A DNA stretch of 64,000 nt from Sphingomonas taxi (GTDB lineage: Bacteria; Pseudomonadota; Alphaproteobacteria; Sphingomonadales; Sphingomonadaceae): contig QFQI01000003.1 of the NCBI GenBank assembly GCA_003243195.1, positions 124,001-188,000 of the forward strand, in the 5' to 3' direction. Shown piece after piece: positions 44,144 to 52,202 of the stretch. Under the pieces are notes generated by a model, which was not told the DNA's origin, ran no database searches, and worked only from the letters and a program-made list of their open reading frames with translations. Positions within the stretch are counted from its first letter, which is position 1; the number at the start of each line of letters is the position of its first letter. A program made the translations under genes and the position numbers.

Positions 44144-44884
44144 TTACGGCACCACGTCCTCGACCGCGCGGACCAGCAGCGCGAGATCGTCCTCGCGCGA
44201 CAGCCGGTGGTCGCCATCCTTGACCAGCCACGTCTGAACGTGCGCGGAGCGGATCAGTTCGGCCAGCCGGCAGGTGCGGTGCCACGGCACGTCCGGATCC
44301 TGCTGTCCCTGCAACAACCGCACCGGGCCGTCGAACGGGATCGTGCCGCCCATCAGCCGGTTGGCCTCGCCCGACTGCCAGAAGCGCCGCGTGTAGACGG
44401 TTGGCGCGGGGCCATAGGGATTGGGCCGCTCAAGCCGCCCGTGTTCGAGCAGGTACAGCTTCTCCTCCTGCGAAAAGCCCCAGTCGGTGAAGTCCGGCGC
44501 CGGCGCGATGCCCACGAGCGCGGCGATCCGCTCCGGCCGCGCGAGCGCCGCGAGCAGCGCGATCCAGCCGCCCAGCGACGACCCCACCAGCACCACCGGC
44601 CCCTCGACATGGTCGATCATCGCCAGCGCATCGTCGCGCCAGTCGGCCAGCGACTGGTCCTCGAACGCGCCCTCCGACGCGCCGCAGCCGCCATAGTCGA
44701 AGCGCAGGAAGGCGCGCCCCTGCGCCCGCGCCCATTCCTCCAGAGTCATCGCCTTCGTGCCGGTCATGTCGGAGGCGTAGCCGGGCAGGAACACGATCGT
44801 CGGGCCGCGACCCGGCGTGTGATGATAGGCGAGGCGCGGGCGGGCCGTGCTGGCGGTGGTGACGATGCTCATGTCCGCCGACAT
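44144..44884 (-). CDS. Alpha/beta hydrolase
   Basis: 246 residues. IVFLPGYASDMTGTKA forms the oxyanion region, VVLVGSSLGGWIALL has the nucleophile serine, LQGQQDPDVPW the acid, and DGDHRLSRE the histidine. It resembles small acyl thioesterases/esterases of the ABHD10 type. Substrate unknown; next to gloA-gloB it might act on thioesters, which is inference. ATG 44884 and ATG 44872 are both possible. Confidence 0.87.
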   Translation of the reverse strand: MSADMSIVTTASTARPRLAYHHTPGRGPTIVFLPGYASDMTGTKAMTLEEWARAQGRAFLRFDYGGCGASEGAFEDQSLADWRDDALAMIDHVEGPVVLVGSSLGGWIALLAALARPERIAALVGIAPAPDFTDWGFSQEEKLYLLEHGRLERPNPYGPAPTVYTRRFWQSGEANRLMGGTIPFDGPVRLLQGQQDPDVPWHRTCRLAELIRSAHVQTWLVKDGDHRLSREDDLALLVRAVEDVVP

Positions 44885-44893
44885 AAGCGCAGC

Positions 44894-45097
44894 TCAGCCG
44901 ATGCGCGAGGGGCTGACGAACACCTCCTCGATCCGCCGGTCGAACGCCTCGGCGATGCGGAATGCCAGCGGCAACGACGGGTCGTAGCGGCCGTTCTCGA
45001 TCGCGATCACGCTCTGGCGGCTGACCTCCAGCCGCGTGGCGAGTTCCTGCTGGCTCCAGCCGCGTTCGGCGCGCAGCGCACGGATGTTGTTGGTCAT
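44894..45097 (-). CDS. XRE-family helix-turn-helix regulator (compact)
   Basis: 67 residues, nearly all one Cro/CI-type HTH: RAERGWSQQELATRLEVSRQ and SVIAIENGRYDPSLPLAFRI, with IEEVF at the end. Such YozG-like small repressors sit with a membrane-protein partner. Its ATG overlaps the stop of the membrane protein gene. The three-palindrome array upstream of that gene is the likely operator, implying autoregulation. Confidence 0.9.
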   Translation of the reverse strand: MTNNIRALRAERGWSQQELATRLEVSRQSVIAIENGRYDPSLPLAFRIAEAFDRRIEEVFVSPSRIG

Positions 45098-45501
45098 CGC
45101 GCCAGTCGCCGCTCGACCACAAAGTTGACGAACCCGCCGACGCCGAGGCCGCCGCACCACAGGACGGCCGCGTAATAGGCAGCGACATGGCGGACCAGGC
45201 CGAAGTTCTCCAGAAATCCCCACGCCGTGCACACCGACAGCGCAAAGCCGGTCGCGACCAGTGCCTGCCGCACCAGCAGCATCCGCACATATTCGTCGCG
45301 CAGTTCGACGATCAGGCGGCCGAGCACCACGAAGACCCCCATGATGGGCAGCGCCGGCAGCACCGCCACCACCCAGGCGAGGACGCCGGCGGGCGGTGCG
45401 TGACGAAACCACCAGATCGCGCCGACCAGCGTGACGACATAGACCGTCATCACCGCGAGCAGGCGAACGTTGTAGCGCTTCATTTCCGGCGACATGGACA
45501 T
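45094..45501 (-). CDS. Four-helix membrane protein paired with XRE regulator
   Basis: 135 residues with four predicted transmembrane segments (around 13-30, 40-60, 75-95, 105-128) and a short basic C-terminus. No enzymatic motif is visible. The Shine-Dalgarno sequence GAGGGAG lies about eight bases before the ATG. Co-encoded with the XRE regulator in an order I recognise from many bacteria; the membrane partner's role is unknown. Confidence 0.8.
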   Translation of the reverse strand: MSMSPEMKRYNVRLLAVMTVYVVTLVGAIWWFRHAPPAGVLAWVVAVLPALPIMGVFVVLGRLIVELRDEYVRMLLVRQALVATGFALSVCTAWGFLENFGLVRHVAAYYAAVLWCGGLGVGGFVNFVVERRLAR

Positions 45502-45521
45502 GGCAAGTCTCCCTCATCAAC

Positions 45522-45571
45522 GTAAAGGGAGCTTTACATGTCAAGTACGCTTAACGTCAAGTGTGCTTTAC
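45522..45571. promoter_or_regulatory. Operator array: three GTNAAG-N4-CTTNAC palindromes
   Basis: Palindromes at 45522-45537, 45540-45555 and 45556-45571 all fit GTNAAG-N4-CTTNAC, spaced 18 and 16 bases. They lie just upstream of the membrane protein/XRE operon, and the third covers the stop codon of the Mur ligase gene. A minus-strand TTGACA (45544-45539) lies within the array as a possible -35 element. Confidence 0.75.
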
Positions 45572-46975
45572 ATCGAGCATCCGCACCATCTCCGCCGCCA
45601 GCAGCGACAGCGTGTCGTCGCGCGCGCCCATCACCACGATGCGATCGCCGGGCCGCGCCTCGGCGACGCAATGCGCCGCCGCCGCCGCGCGATCGGCGAT
45701 GTGCCGCGCGCGGCCGCCGGCGACCTGCACGTCGCGCACCACATCGGCGCTGCCCACCTCGCGCGTCACCGTGCCGCCCTGGTAGACCGGATCGCACAGC
45801 ACCAGCAGGTCGTCGCCGTGCAGATGCGACGCGAACATCGCCGCCAGTTCGCCGCGCATCACCTTCAGCGGGCCATAGCCGTGCGGCTGGAACAGCGCGA
45901 TCACGCGGCCGGGAAAGGCGTGGAGCGTGTCGAGCGTCGCGGCGATCTTGTCCGGGTTGTGCCCGAAGTCGTCGATCACCGCCACGCCGTTCGCCTCCCC
46001 CGCGAAGTCGAAGCGCCGCCGCAGCCCGGTGAAGCGGGCCACCCCCGCCACCGCGCGGTCCAGCGGCACGCCCGCCGCGAGCGCCGCGCCGATCGCCGCC
46101 AGCGCATTGGCGACATTGTGACGCCCCGGCACCCGCAGCGCGACCGGCAGGCGGCACCCGCCATGCACCAGCGCGAAGCGCACCGCGAACGGCGCGGCGA
46201 CGATGTCGGCGGCGAACAGGTCGGCGCCGGCATCGTCCAGCGAGAAGCGCACCACCCGCCCGGGCGGCAGCGCCATCGCCAGCCGCGCGGCATCCATGTT
46301 GTCGGCATTGACCACCGCCGTGCGCGCATGGCCGATGAAGTCGCCGAACAGCCGGTTGAGCTCGTCGAGCGACTTGTGATCGAGGCTGACGTTGTTGAGC
46401 ACCGCCACCACCGGCCGGTACAACGCGATCGAACCGTCGCTTTCGTCCACCTCGCTGACATAGGCGTCGCCCTGTCCGACCAGCGCGCTGGCGAACGGCC
46501 GGTCGGGGCGCGCGAAATCCTTCATCACCGCGCCGTTCATCACCGTGGGATCGCGGCCCTCGTGATGGAGGATCGCGGCGATCATGCCGGTGACGGTCGA
46601 CTTGCCGCTGGTCCCCGCCACCCCGATCGGCAGCGCGGCGGCGTTGAACAGCGCGGCGTTCAGTTCGGCGCGCGACATCTGCGGGCAACCGACGCGGGCC
46701 GCCGCCACCATGTCCGCCACGGTCGCCTCCACCGCGGCGGAGGCGACGACGATCTGGTCGGGCGCGGTGACGCCGCTGCCGTCCTGCGCGAACAGGTCGA
46801 TGCCCAGCGCGCGCAGCCCGTCGAACTTGGCGGGGACGCGCCCCTGATCGAGTCCGCGGTCGCTGCCCGCCACCACGGCCCCGCGCCCGCGCAGGATCAT
46901 CGCCAGCGGCATCATCCCCGATCCGCCGATACCGACCAGAAAGAACCGCTGGCCCGCCACGTTGCCGTCATGCAT
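45557..46975 (-). CDS. Mur ligase family protein (MurC/Mpl-like)
   Basis: 472 residues with all three Mur ligase domains. FLVGIGGSGMMPLAMIL is the N-terminal UDP-sugar fold, VAGTSGKSTVTGMIAAIL the ATP P-loop, LNNVSLDHKSL the central motif, and VPGRHNVANALAAIGAAL plus DDFGHNPDKI the C-terminal part. It is closer in pattern to MurC/Mpl than to MurD/E/F. No division-wall cluster surrounds it. Its neighbour is a divergent LD-carboxypeptidase, which favours a role in murein recycling (re-ligating tripeptide to UDP-MurNAc, as Mpl does). Confidence 0.82.
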   Translation of the reverse strand: MHDGNVAGQRFFLVGIGGSGMMPLAMILRGRGAVVAGSDRGLDQGRVPAKFDGLRALGIDLFAQDGSGVTAPDQIVVASAAVEATVADMVAAARVGCPQMSRAELNAALFNAAALPIGVAGTSGKSTVTGMIAAILHHEGRDPTVMNGAVMKDFARPDRPFASALVGQGDAYVSEVDESDGSIALYRPVVAVLNNVSLDHKSLDELNRLFGDFIGHARTAVVNADNMDAARLAMALPPGRVVRFSLDDAGADLFAADIVAAPFAVRFALVHGGCRLPVALRVPGRHNVANALAAIGAALAAGVPLDRAVAGVARFTGLRRRFDFAGEANGVAVIDDFGHNPDKIAATLDTLHAFPGRVIALFQPHGYGPLKVMRGELAAMFASHLHGDDLLVLCDPVYQGGTVTREVGSADVVRDVQVAGGRARHIADRAAAAAHCVAEARPGDRIVVMGARDDTLSLLAAEMVRMLDVKHT

Positions 46976-47030
46976 GGCGGCGGGCTATCGGCGCTTTGCG
47001 CGGGCGTGACAAGGTGGCGGGGGACGGACG

Positions 47031-47846
47031 ATGCGGATCGGAGTGCTGGCGGCGAGCAGCGTGGCGAACCCGGACGTGATCGCGCCCGTCTCCGCCTTCG
47101 CCGCGATCGCCTATCCGGAGATCGACCTGATCTTCCACCCGCAATGCTTTGCCCACGACGGCCATTTCGCGGGATCGGACGCGGTGCGCGCGGCGGCGTT
47201 CCTGGAATATGCCAACGATCCCGCCTTCGACGCGATCTGGTTCCTGCGCGGCGGCTATGGATCGAACCGGCTGCTGGCGACGATCATGCCGCAACTGGGG
47301 CCGGCGGCGCGCACCAAGAGCTATCTGGGCTATTCCGATGTCGGCTTCCTGCTGGGCGCGCTGTACGCACGGCGCATCGGCCATCCGGCGCACGGGCCGA
47401 TGGCCAGCGACATCCGTCGCACCCATGGCGACGCGACGGTGGCGCGCGCGCTCGGCTGGCTGGCGCGCGGGGATCGGGCTGCGCTGGAGCCGGGACTCGA
47501 CGGGCGGCCGGCGGCGGCGTTCAACCTGTCGATCCTCGCCGCGCTGGTCGGCACGCCGTACCTGCCCGACCTGGCCGACCATGTGCTGATCGTGGAGGAA
47601 GTGTCGGAGGCGATGTATGCGATCGACCGCATGCTGTTCACGCTGGGCAACGCGACCCAGTTGCGCAGCATCGCCGGCGTGCGGCTGGGCGCGGTGACCG
47701 CGGTGCAGCCGAACGAGCCGGAATGGGGCGAATCGCTGGAGGCCATGATGACGCGCTGGTGCGGCGAACTGGGCGTGCCGTACCTCGGCCGCGCGGAGGT
47801 GGGCCACACGCAGGCGAATCGCGTGGTGCCGTTCGGGGTGGCGTGA
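47031..47846 (+). CDS. LD-carboxypeptidase (S66 family)
   Basis: 271 residues. IWFLRGGYGSNRLL and LGYSDVGFLLGAL (nucleophile serine) are S66 signatures; VLIVEEVSEAMYAIDRML and the C-terminal VGHTQANRVVPFG carry the glutamate and histidine. It removes the terminal D-Ala from murein tetrapeptides in the cytoplasm. No signal peptide, as for LdcA. Divergent from the Mur ligase gene, with 55 bases between starts. Confidence 0.9.
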   Translation: MRIGVLAASSVANPDVIAPVSAFAAIAYPEIDLIFHPQCFAHDGHFAGSDAVRAAAFLEYANDPAFDAIWFLRGGYGSNRLLATIMPQLGPAARTKSYLGYSDVGFLLGALYARRIGHPAHGPMASDIRRTHGDATVARALGWLARGDRAALEPGLDGRPAAAFNLSILAALVGTPYLPDLADHVLIVEEVSEAMYAIDRMLFTLGNATQLRSIAGVRLGAVTAVQPNEPEWGESLEAMMTRWCGELGVPYLGRAEVGHTQANRVVPFGVA

Positions 47847-48081
47847 CGCCCCCGCGCACGCCGGGTCGCGGGTGCGGAAGTTGACAAAGTTCACACTACG
47901 TCGCGGCCGGAGACGCCCCGCGCGCAACCTTCGGGCAACGGCGCGACGAGGAGGACGGGCGGGAGCGGCATGGTGTCGCACGATATCCTGCCGGCCGCGT
48001 GTAGGACAGCCTGCCAGACGATGCGGCGCGCGCGCCGGTCGGCGCCGCGCGGTCTCATGGCGCCGGCGCACCCGGCGTGCG

Positions 48082-48702
48082 CTACGCCGGCACCTCCTCC
48101 GGATGATGCGGGGTCAGGATCAGCGTGCGTCCCTCCACGCGCCAGCTCTTGAGCCGCGACAGGAAGTTCATGCCGAGCACGTCGACGTCGCCGAACGCCG
48201 GCGACACCACCACCGCCAGATCGCGCGCCACGACGTTGCCGAAGCGCAGTTCCGCCACCTCGCCGGTGTCGGCGCGGATCGTGCCGTTGGCGGTCTTCAG
48301 CAGCACCGGGAAGACCGACGGCTTCACCTCCACCCCCGCCGCCGCCGCCGTATCCGGCGACAGCGCGGTGATCGTCGCCCCGCTGTCGACCAGCAGCCGT
48401 TTCTCCACGCCGCCGATCCGGGCGCGGACGTAGAAATGGCCGTCGCCGCTCATGCGCACGCGCGTTTCCTCGCCGGCCACCTTCTGCCCGTCCAGGTCGA
48501 GCGCCGCCGCCGCGCGGCCCAGCCAGGGATCGAAACGGCCGCGTTCGGTGATCGCGGCATACAGCAGCACGCCGACGCCGATCCAGATCGCCAGGCTGAC
48601 CAGCGTCCGCAGCACCGGCACGCGCCGCGCCGCCAGCGCGGCCAGCAGCAGCGCGCCGAGCAGGAAGTAGAAATGCGGGCTGGCGGTGACCTCGGCGGGC
48701 AT
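48082..48702 (-). CDS. Retropepsin-like aspartic protease, membrane-anchored
   Basis: 206 residues: two N-terminal hydrophobic segments (about 8-55), then a single aspartic-protease domain with RLLVDSGATITALS (catalytic Asp in DSGAT), and DVLGMNFLSRLKSWRVEG as the C-terminal strand motif. It matches the clan AA TIGR02281-type family. It is probably a periplasmic or membrane-facing homodimeric protease; the substrate is unknown. Confidence 0.88.
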   Translation of the reverse strand: MPAEVTASPHFYFLLGALLLAALAARRVPVLRTLVSLAIWIGVGVLLYAAITERGRFDPWLGRAAAALDLDGQKVAGEETRVRMSGDGHFYVRARIGGVEKRLLVDSGATITALSPDTAAAAGVEVKPSVFPVLLKTANGTIRADTGEVAELRFGNVVARDLAVVVSPAFGDVDVLGMNFLSRLKSWRVEGRTLILTPHHPEEVPA

Positions 48703-48954
48703 CGCGGGGATATAGGAAGCCGGTGCGCGCGGGAGAATGGCTGGCGCGCGCCGCGTCCGCGCGTTATGTCGAGGCGATCATGATCGCACGCGCCGCCTTG
48801 ACTACCATCGCCCGGTCGGCCGGCGCGCGCCCCTGACCGCGCCGCCGCCCGGCCGGGCCGCCCGCCGCACCGCCGGTGCCGCCCTTTTCGTTTCGCCATC
48901 GCGCCGGTAATCCCGCACACGCGCTGCTCCCGTATCTCGCAGGAAGACCCTCCC

Positions 48955-50946
48955 ATGGAAATGCTCTCGATCACGCTGCCCGACGGTTCGGTCCGCGAGG
49001 TCGCGTCCGGCACCACCCCCGCCGACATCGCCGCCGCGATCGGGCCGGGGCTTGCCAAGGCCGCGATCGCGGCGCGCGTGGACGGCGAGCTGCGCGACCT
49101 GTCGCGGCCGCTGACGCGCGACGCCACGCTGGCGCTGGTCACGCAGAAGGACGAGGCCGATGCGCTGGAGCTGGCGCGCCACGACTTCGCGCACGTCATG
49201 GCCGAGGCGGTCCAGCACCTGTTCCCGGGCACGCAGATCACCTTCGGCCCGGCGACCGAGGACGGCTTCTATTATGATTTCGCGCCGAAGGACCGGCCGT
49301 TCACCGACGAGGACCTGCCCGCGATCGAGGCGGAGATGCGCCGCATCATCGCGCGCAACGAGCCGTTCACGCGCGAGGTCTGGTCGCGCGAGCAGTTGAT
49401 CGAGACGTGGCGGGCGCAGGGCGAGACGTTCAAGGCCGAATGGGCCGCCGAGCTGCCGGACGGCGAGGAGCTGACCATCTATCGCCAGGGCCGGTGGCTG
49501 GACATGTGCCGCGGCCCGCACATGCCCTCCACCGGACGGCTCGACCCCAACGCCTTTCGGCTGACGCGCGTATCGGGCGCCTATTGGCGCGGCGACCAGA
49601 AGAACGCGATGCTCTCCCGCATCTACGGCACCGGGTGGCTGAGCAGGAAGCAGCTCGACGCGCACCTGACGATGCTGGAGGAAGCCGCCAAGCGCGACCA
49701 TCGCAAGATCGGCGCGGAGATGGACCTGTTCCACCTCCAGTCCGAGGCGCAAGGGTCGGTGTTCTGGCACCCCAAGGGCTATATCCTGTGGCGGCAGATG
49801 GAGGCGTATATGCGCCGCCGGCTGGACGCGGCCGATTATGCCGAGGTGAAGACGCCGCAACTGATGGACGCGCGCCAGTGGGAACAGTCGGGCCATTGGG
49901 GCAAGTATCGCGAAAACATGTTCGTGGTGCCCGACGAGATCCCCAATGTCGAGGACGAGGGCGCGGTGCTGTCGGGCGATGCCGACCTGATGGCGTTGAA
50001 GCCGATGAACTGCCCGGCGCACGTGCTGATCTTCAAGCAGGGGATCAAGAGCTACCGCGACCTGCCGATCCGCATGGCCGAATTCGGCTGCTGCCACCGC
50101 AACGAGCCGCATGGCGCGCTGCACGGCATCATGCGCGTGCGGCAGTTCACGCAGGATGATGCGCATATCTTCGTGCGCGAGGACCAGTTGGTCGACGAGG
50201 TGCGCAAATTCTGCGAATTGCTGCACTCGGTCTACCAGGATCTGGGTTTCACCGATTATGCGGTGAAGCTGGCGCTGCGCCCCGACAAGAGGTTCGGGTC
50301 CGACGAGATGTGGGACCGTTCGGAGCAGGAATTGCGCGACGCGGTGCAGGCGTCGAACCTGCCCGACGATATCAAGGCGAAGTTCGAGGAACTGCCCGGC
50401 GAAGGCGCCTTCTACGCGCCGAAGCTGGAATTCCACCTGACCGACGCGATCGGGCGGACGTGGCAGGTGGGCACGATCCAGTCCGACCGCGTGCTGCCCG
50501 ACCGGCTGGATGCCAGCTACGTCGGCGAGGACGGCAACCGCCATCGCCCGGTGATGCTGCACCGCGCGATCCTGGGAACGTTCGAGCGCTTCATCGGCAT
50601 CCTGATCGAACATCACGCCGGGCGCTTCCCGCTGTGGCTGTCGCCGGTGCAGGCGGTGGTCGCGACGATCGTCTCCGACGCCGACGATTACGCGCGCGAG
50701 GTGGCCGAGACGCTGCGCCGTGCCGGGCTGCGCGTCGAAACCGACCTGCGCAACGAGAAGATCAACTACAAGGTGCGCGAACATTCGGTGGCGAAGGTTC
50801 CCAACCTGCTGGTGGTCGGCAAGCGCGAGGCCGAGGAAGGCAAGGTGGCGCTGCGCCGGCTGGGCAGCCAGGCGCAGACGTTCCTGACGCTGGACGAGGC
50901 GGTGGCGATGCTGCGCGACGAGGCGCGCGCGCCCGATCTCCGTTAG
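48955..50946 (+). CDS. thrS: Threonine-tRNA ligase
   Basis: 663 residues: N-terminal TGS domain (MLSITLPDGSVREVASG), the editing domain with HDFAHVMAEAVQHLF and a second metal part at GRWLDMCRGPHMPSTG, the class II catalytic core (motif 2 CCHRNEPHGALHGIMRVRQF, motif 3 GTFERFIGILIEHHAG), and the anticodon domain. It charges tRNA-Thr. Shine-Dalgarno AGGAAG precedes the ATG. It lies 93 bases upstream of infC, the classic thrS-infC order. Confidence 0.97.
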   Translation: MEMLSITLPDGSVREVASGTTPADIAAAIGPGLAKAAIAARVDGELRDLSRPLTRDATLALVTQKDEADALELARHDFAHVMAEAVQHLFPGTQITFGPATEDGFYYDFAPKDRPFTDEDLPAIEAEMRRIIARNEPFTREVWSREQLIETWRAQGETFKAEWAAELPDGEELTIYRQGRWLDMCRGPHMPSTGRLDPNAFRLTRVSGAYWRGDQKNAMLSRIYGTGWLSRKQLDAHLTMLEEAAKRDHRKIGAEMDLFHLQSEAQGSVFWHPKGYILWRQMEAYMRRRLDAADYAEVKTPQLMDARQWEQSGHWGKYRENMFVVPDEIPNVEDEGAVLSGDADLMALKPMNCPAHVLIFKQGIKSYRDLPIRMAEFGCCHRNEPHGALHGIMRVRQFTQDDAHIFVREDQLVDEVRKFCELLHSVYQDLGFTDYAVKLALRPDKRFGSDEMWDRSEQELRDAVQASNLPDDIKAKFEELPGEGAFYAPKLEFHLTDAIGRTWQVGTIQSDRVLPDRLDASYVGEDGNRHRPVMLHRAILGTFERFIGILIEHHAGRFPLWLSPVQAVVATIVSDADDYAREVAETLRRAGLRVETDLRNEKINYKVREHSVAKVPNLLVVGKREAEEGKVALRRLGSQAQTFLTLDEAVAMLRDEARAPDLR

Positions 50947-50963
50947 ACCGGTCCGCTGCGCCT

Positions 50964-50978
50964 TGGGTGAGGGACCCA
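50964..50978 (+). promoter_or_regulatory. Small hairpin in the infC leader
   Basis: TGGGT-GAGGG-ACCCA, a 5-bp stem directly after thrS and 60 bases before the infC ribosome binding site. There is no T run, so it is not a terminator of the usual kind. A leader role is only a possibility. Confidence 0.3.
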
Positions 50979-51027
50979 CCTTTCAAACCGCGTCGACTTG
51001 CCCTATATCGGCGCGGAAACAACCAAT

Positions 51028-51031
51028 GGAG
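51028..51031 (+). promoter_or_regulatory. infC Shine-Dalgarno sequence that sets the ATA start
   Basis: GGAG, eight bases before the in-frame ATA at 51040. The nearest in-frame ATG (51052) is 20 bases away and has no Shine-Dalgarno sequence of its own. Confidence 0.55.
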
Positions 51032-51039
51032 CAATACCC

Positions 51040-51585
51040 ATACGTCCTCCCATGATGCGCCGGCCGATGCAGGCGCCGCCGATGAACGGCCCGCGGTTCA
51101 ATGAGTGGATCCAGAGCCCCAAGGTCCGCGTGATCGATCACGAGGGAGAGAACCTTGGCGTGATGTACACGCGCGAGGCGATGGAACAGGCCAAGGAGCT
51201 GGGGCTCGACCTGGTCGAAGTGTCGCCCAACGCCGATCCCCCCGTCGCCAAGTTCCTCGACGTCGGCAAGTTCAAGTACGAGGCGCAGAAGAAGGCGAAC
51301 CTCGCCCGCAAGTCGCAGAAGACGCAGGAGATCAAGGAGATCAAGATGCGTCCGAACATCGACGACCATGATTACGACACCAAGATGAAGAAGGTGGCGG
51401 AATTCATCGGCGAGGGCGACAAGGTGAAGGTCACCATGCGCTTTCGCGGTCGCGAGCTGAGCCACGGGCAGCTCGGCATGGCGGTGCTGCAACGCGTCGC
51501 CGAACAGGTGCAGGACGTCGCCAAGGTGGAAGCCTATCCGCGCATGGAAGGCCGCCAGATGCTGATGGTGCTCGCGCCCAAGTAA
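51040..51585 (+). CDS. infC: Translation initiation factor IF-3
   Basis: About 181 residues. The N-domain has FNEWIQSPKVRVIDHEG and VSPNADPPVAKFLDVGKFKY. The C-domain has EIKEIKMRPNIDDHDYDTK and KVTMRFRGRELSH. IF-3 checks start codons on the 30S subunit. The preferred start is ATA 51040, matching the known use of rare start codons in infC (AUU in E. coli), which gives autoregulation. ATG 51052 or 51055 would shorten the protein by a few residues; TTG 50998 would lengthen it. Confidence 0.9.
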   Translation: MRPPMMRRPMQAPPMNGPRFNEWIQSPKVRVIDHEGENLGVMYTREAMEQAKELGLDLVEVSPNADPPVAKFLDVGKFKYEAQKKANLARKSQKTQEIKEIKMRPNIDDHDYDTKMKKVAEFIGEGDKVKVTMRFRGRELSHGQLGMAVLQRVAEQVQDVAKVEAYPRMEGRQMLMVLAPK

Positions 51586-51595
51586 GCGCCTGTCC

Positions 51596-51618
51596 GGGGC
51601 GGCTCTGATGGCCGCCCC
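51596..51618 (+). terminator. Strong hairpin after infC, no T tract
   Basis: Perfect 8-bp GC stem GGGGCGGC/GCCGCCCC with a seven-base loop, 11 bases after the infC stop. It lacks the T run of an intrinsic terminator, so it may protect the 3' end or act with a factor. Confidence 0.45.
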
Positions 51619-52202
51619 GCCCCTCCATCACCGCTGACCTGCGATCGGGGCCACCCCGCGTCGCGGGTCCGTATTCGCACGGGCATGCCGGGCATCGCCC
51701 CCCTGCCGCATCGGCCGCGCGAGCGCGAGCGCGACAAGCGTCGAACCCGACGCACCGACGTCCCTCCTTGCCCTGTCACCCTGAGCGCCTCGATCCGGTG
51801 TCTCCGGGAACAGGTGCTGCGGCGCGGTGCAGGTCCGGCGCCCGGCACGCCAGAACGCGGCCCCGGGGCGCGATCGACATCCGGCGGCGATCGCCGCCCC
51901 TCCCCGCCTCCTCTTCCGCGGATTAGGACGACATGCGCGAAGTCATCGGCGGCGTCACCCCGCCGGCGATTTGAGCGCACCGCACCGAAGCATCAGGAAA
52001 CGTAACGTCATGCCCGCGCCCGCGTCGCGCGCGGGCGGCGCGATGCGGCATCCTTGCTGCCCTGTCGTGGCATCCAGCCAACACAACATTGGAAAAATGT
52101 CGCCCGACCGCAAAATCCGCTGGACGTCCGCCATGTCCGCGCTACGCTCACCCAATACCGAACCTTCAAAGAGTCCGGGTACATCGGGAGAGAGATTGCG
52201 CC
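51619..52202. other. Intergenic leader of the TonB-dependent receptor
   Basis: 584 bases without a gene I can support; frames here are Arg/Pro-rich and have no Shine-Dalgarno sequence. An inverted repeat GCCCGCG/CGCGGGC lies at 52012-52036. A weak promoter-like pair TTGGAA (52089) and CAAAAT (52111) with a 16-base spacer lies about 90 bases before the receptor start. A long regulated leader is likely, but its control is not evident. Confidence 0.4.

Noticed and set aside
51685..52005. A 106-codon plus-strand frame in the receptor leader
   Set aside because: Arg/Pro-rich sequence without a ribosome binding site or family resemblance; similar frames occur on all strands of this GC-rich DNA.
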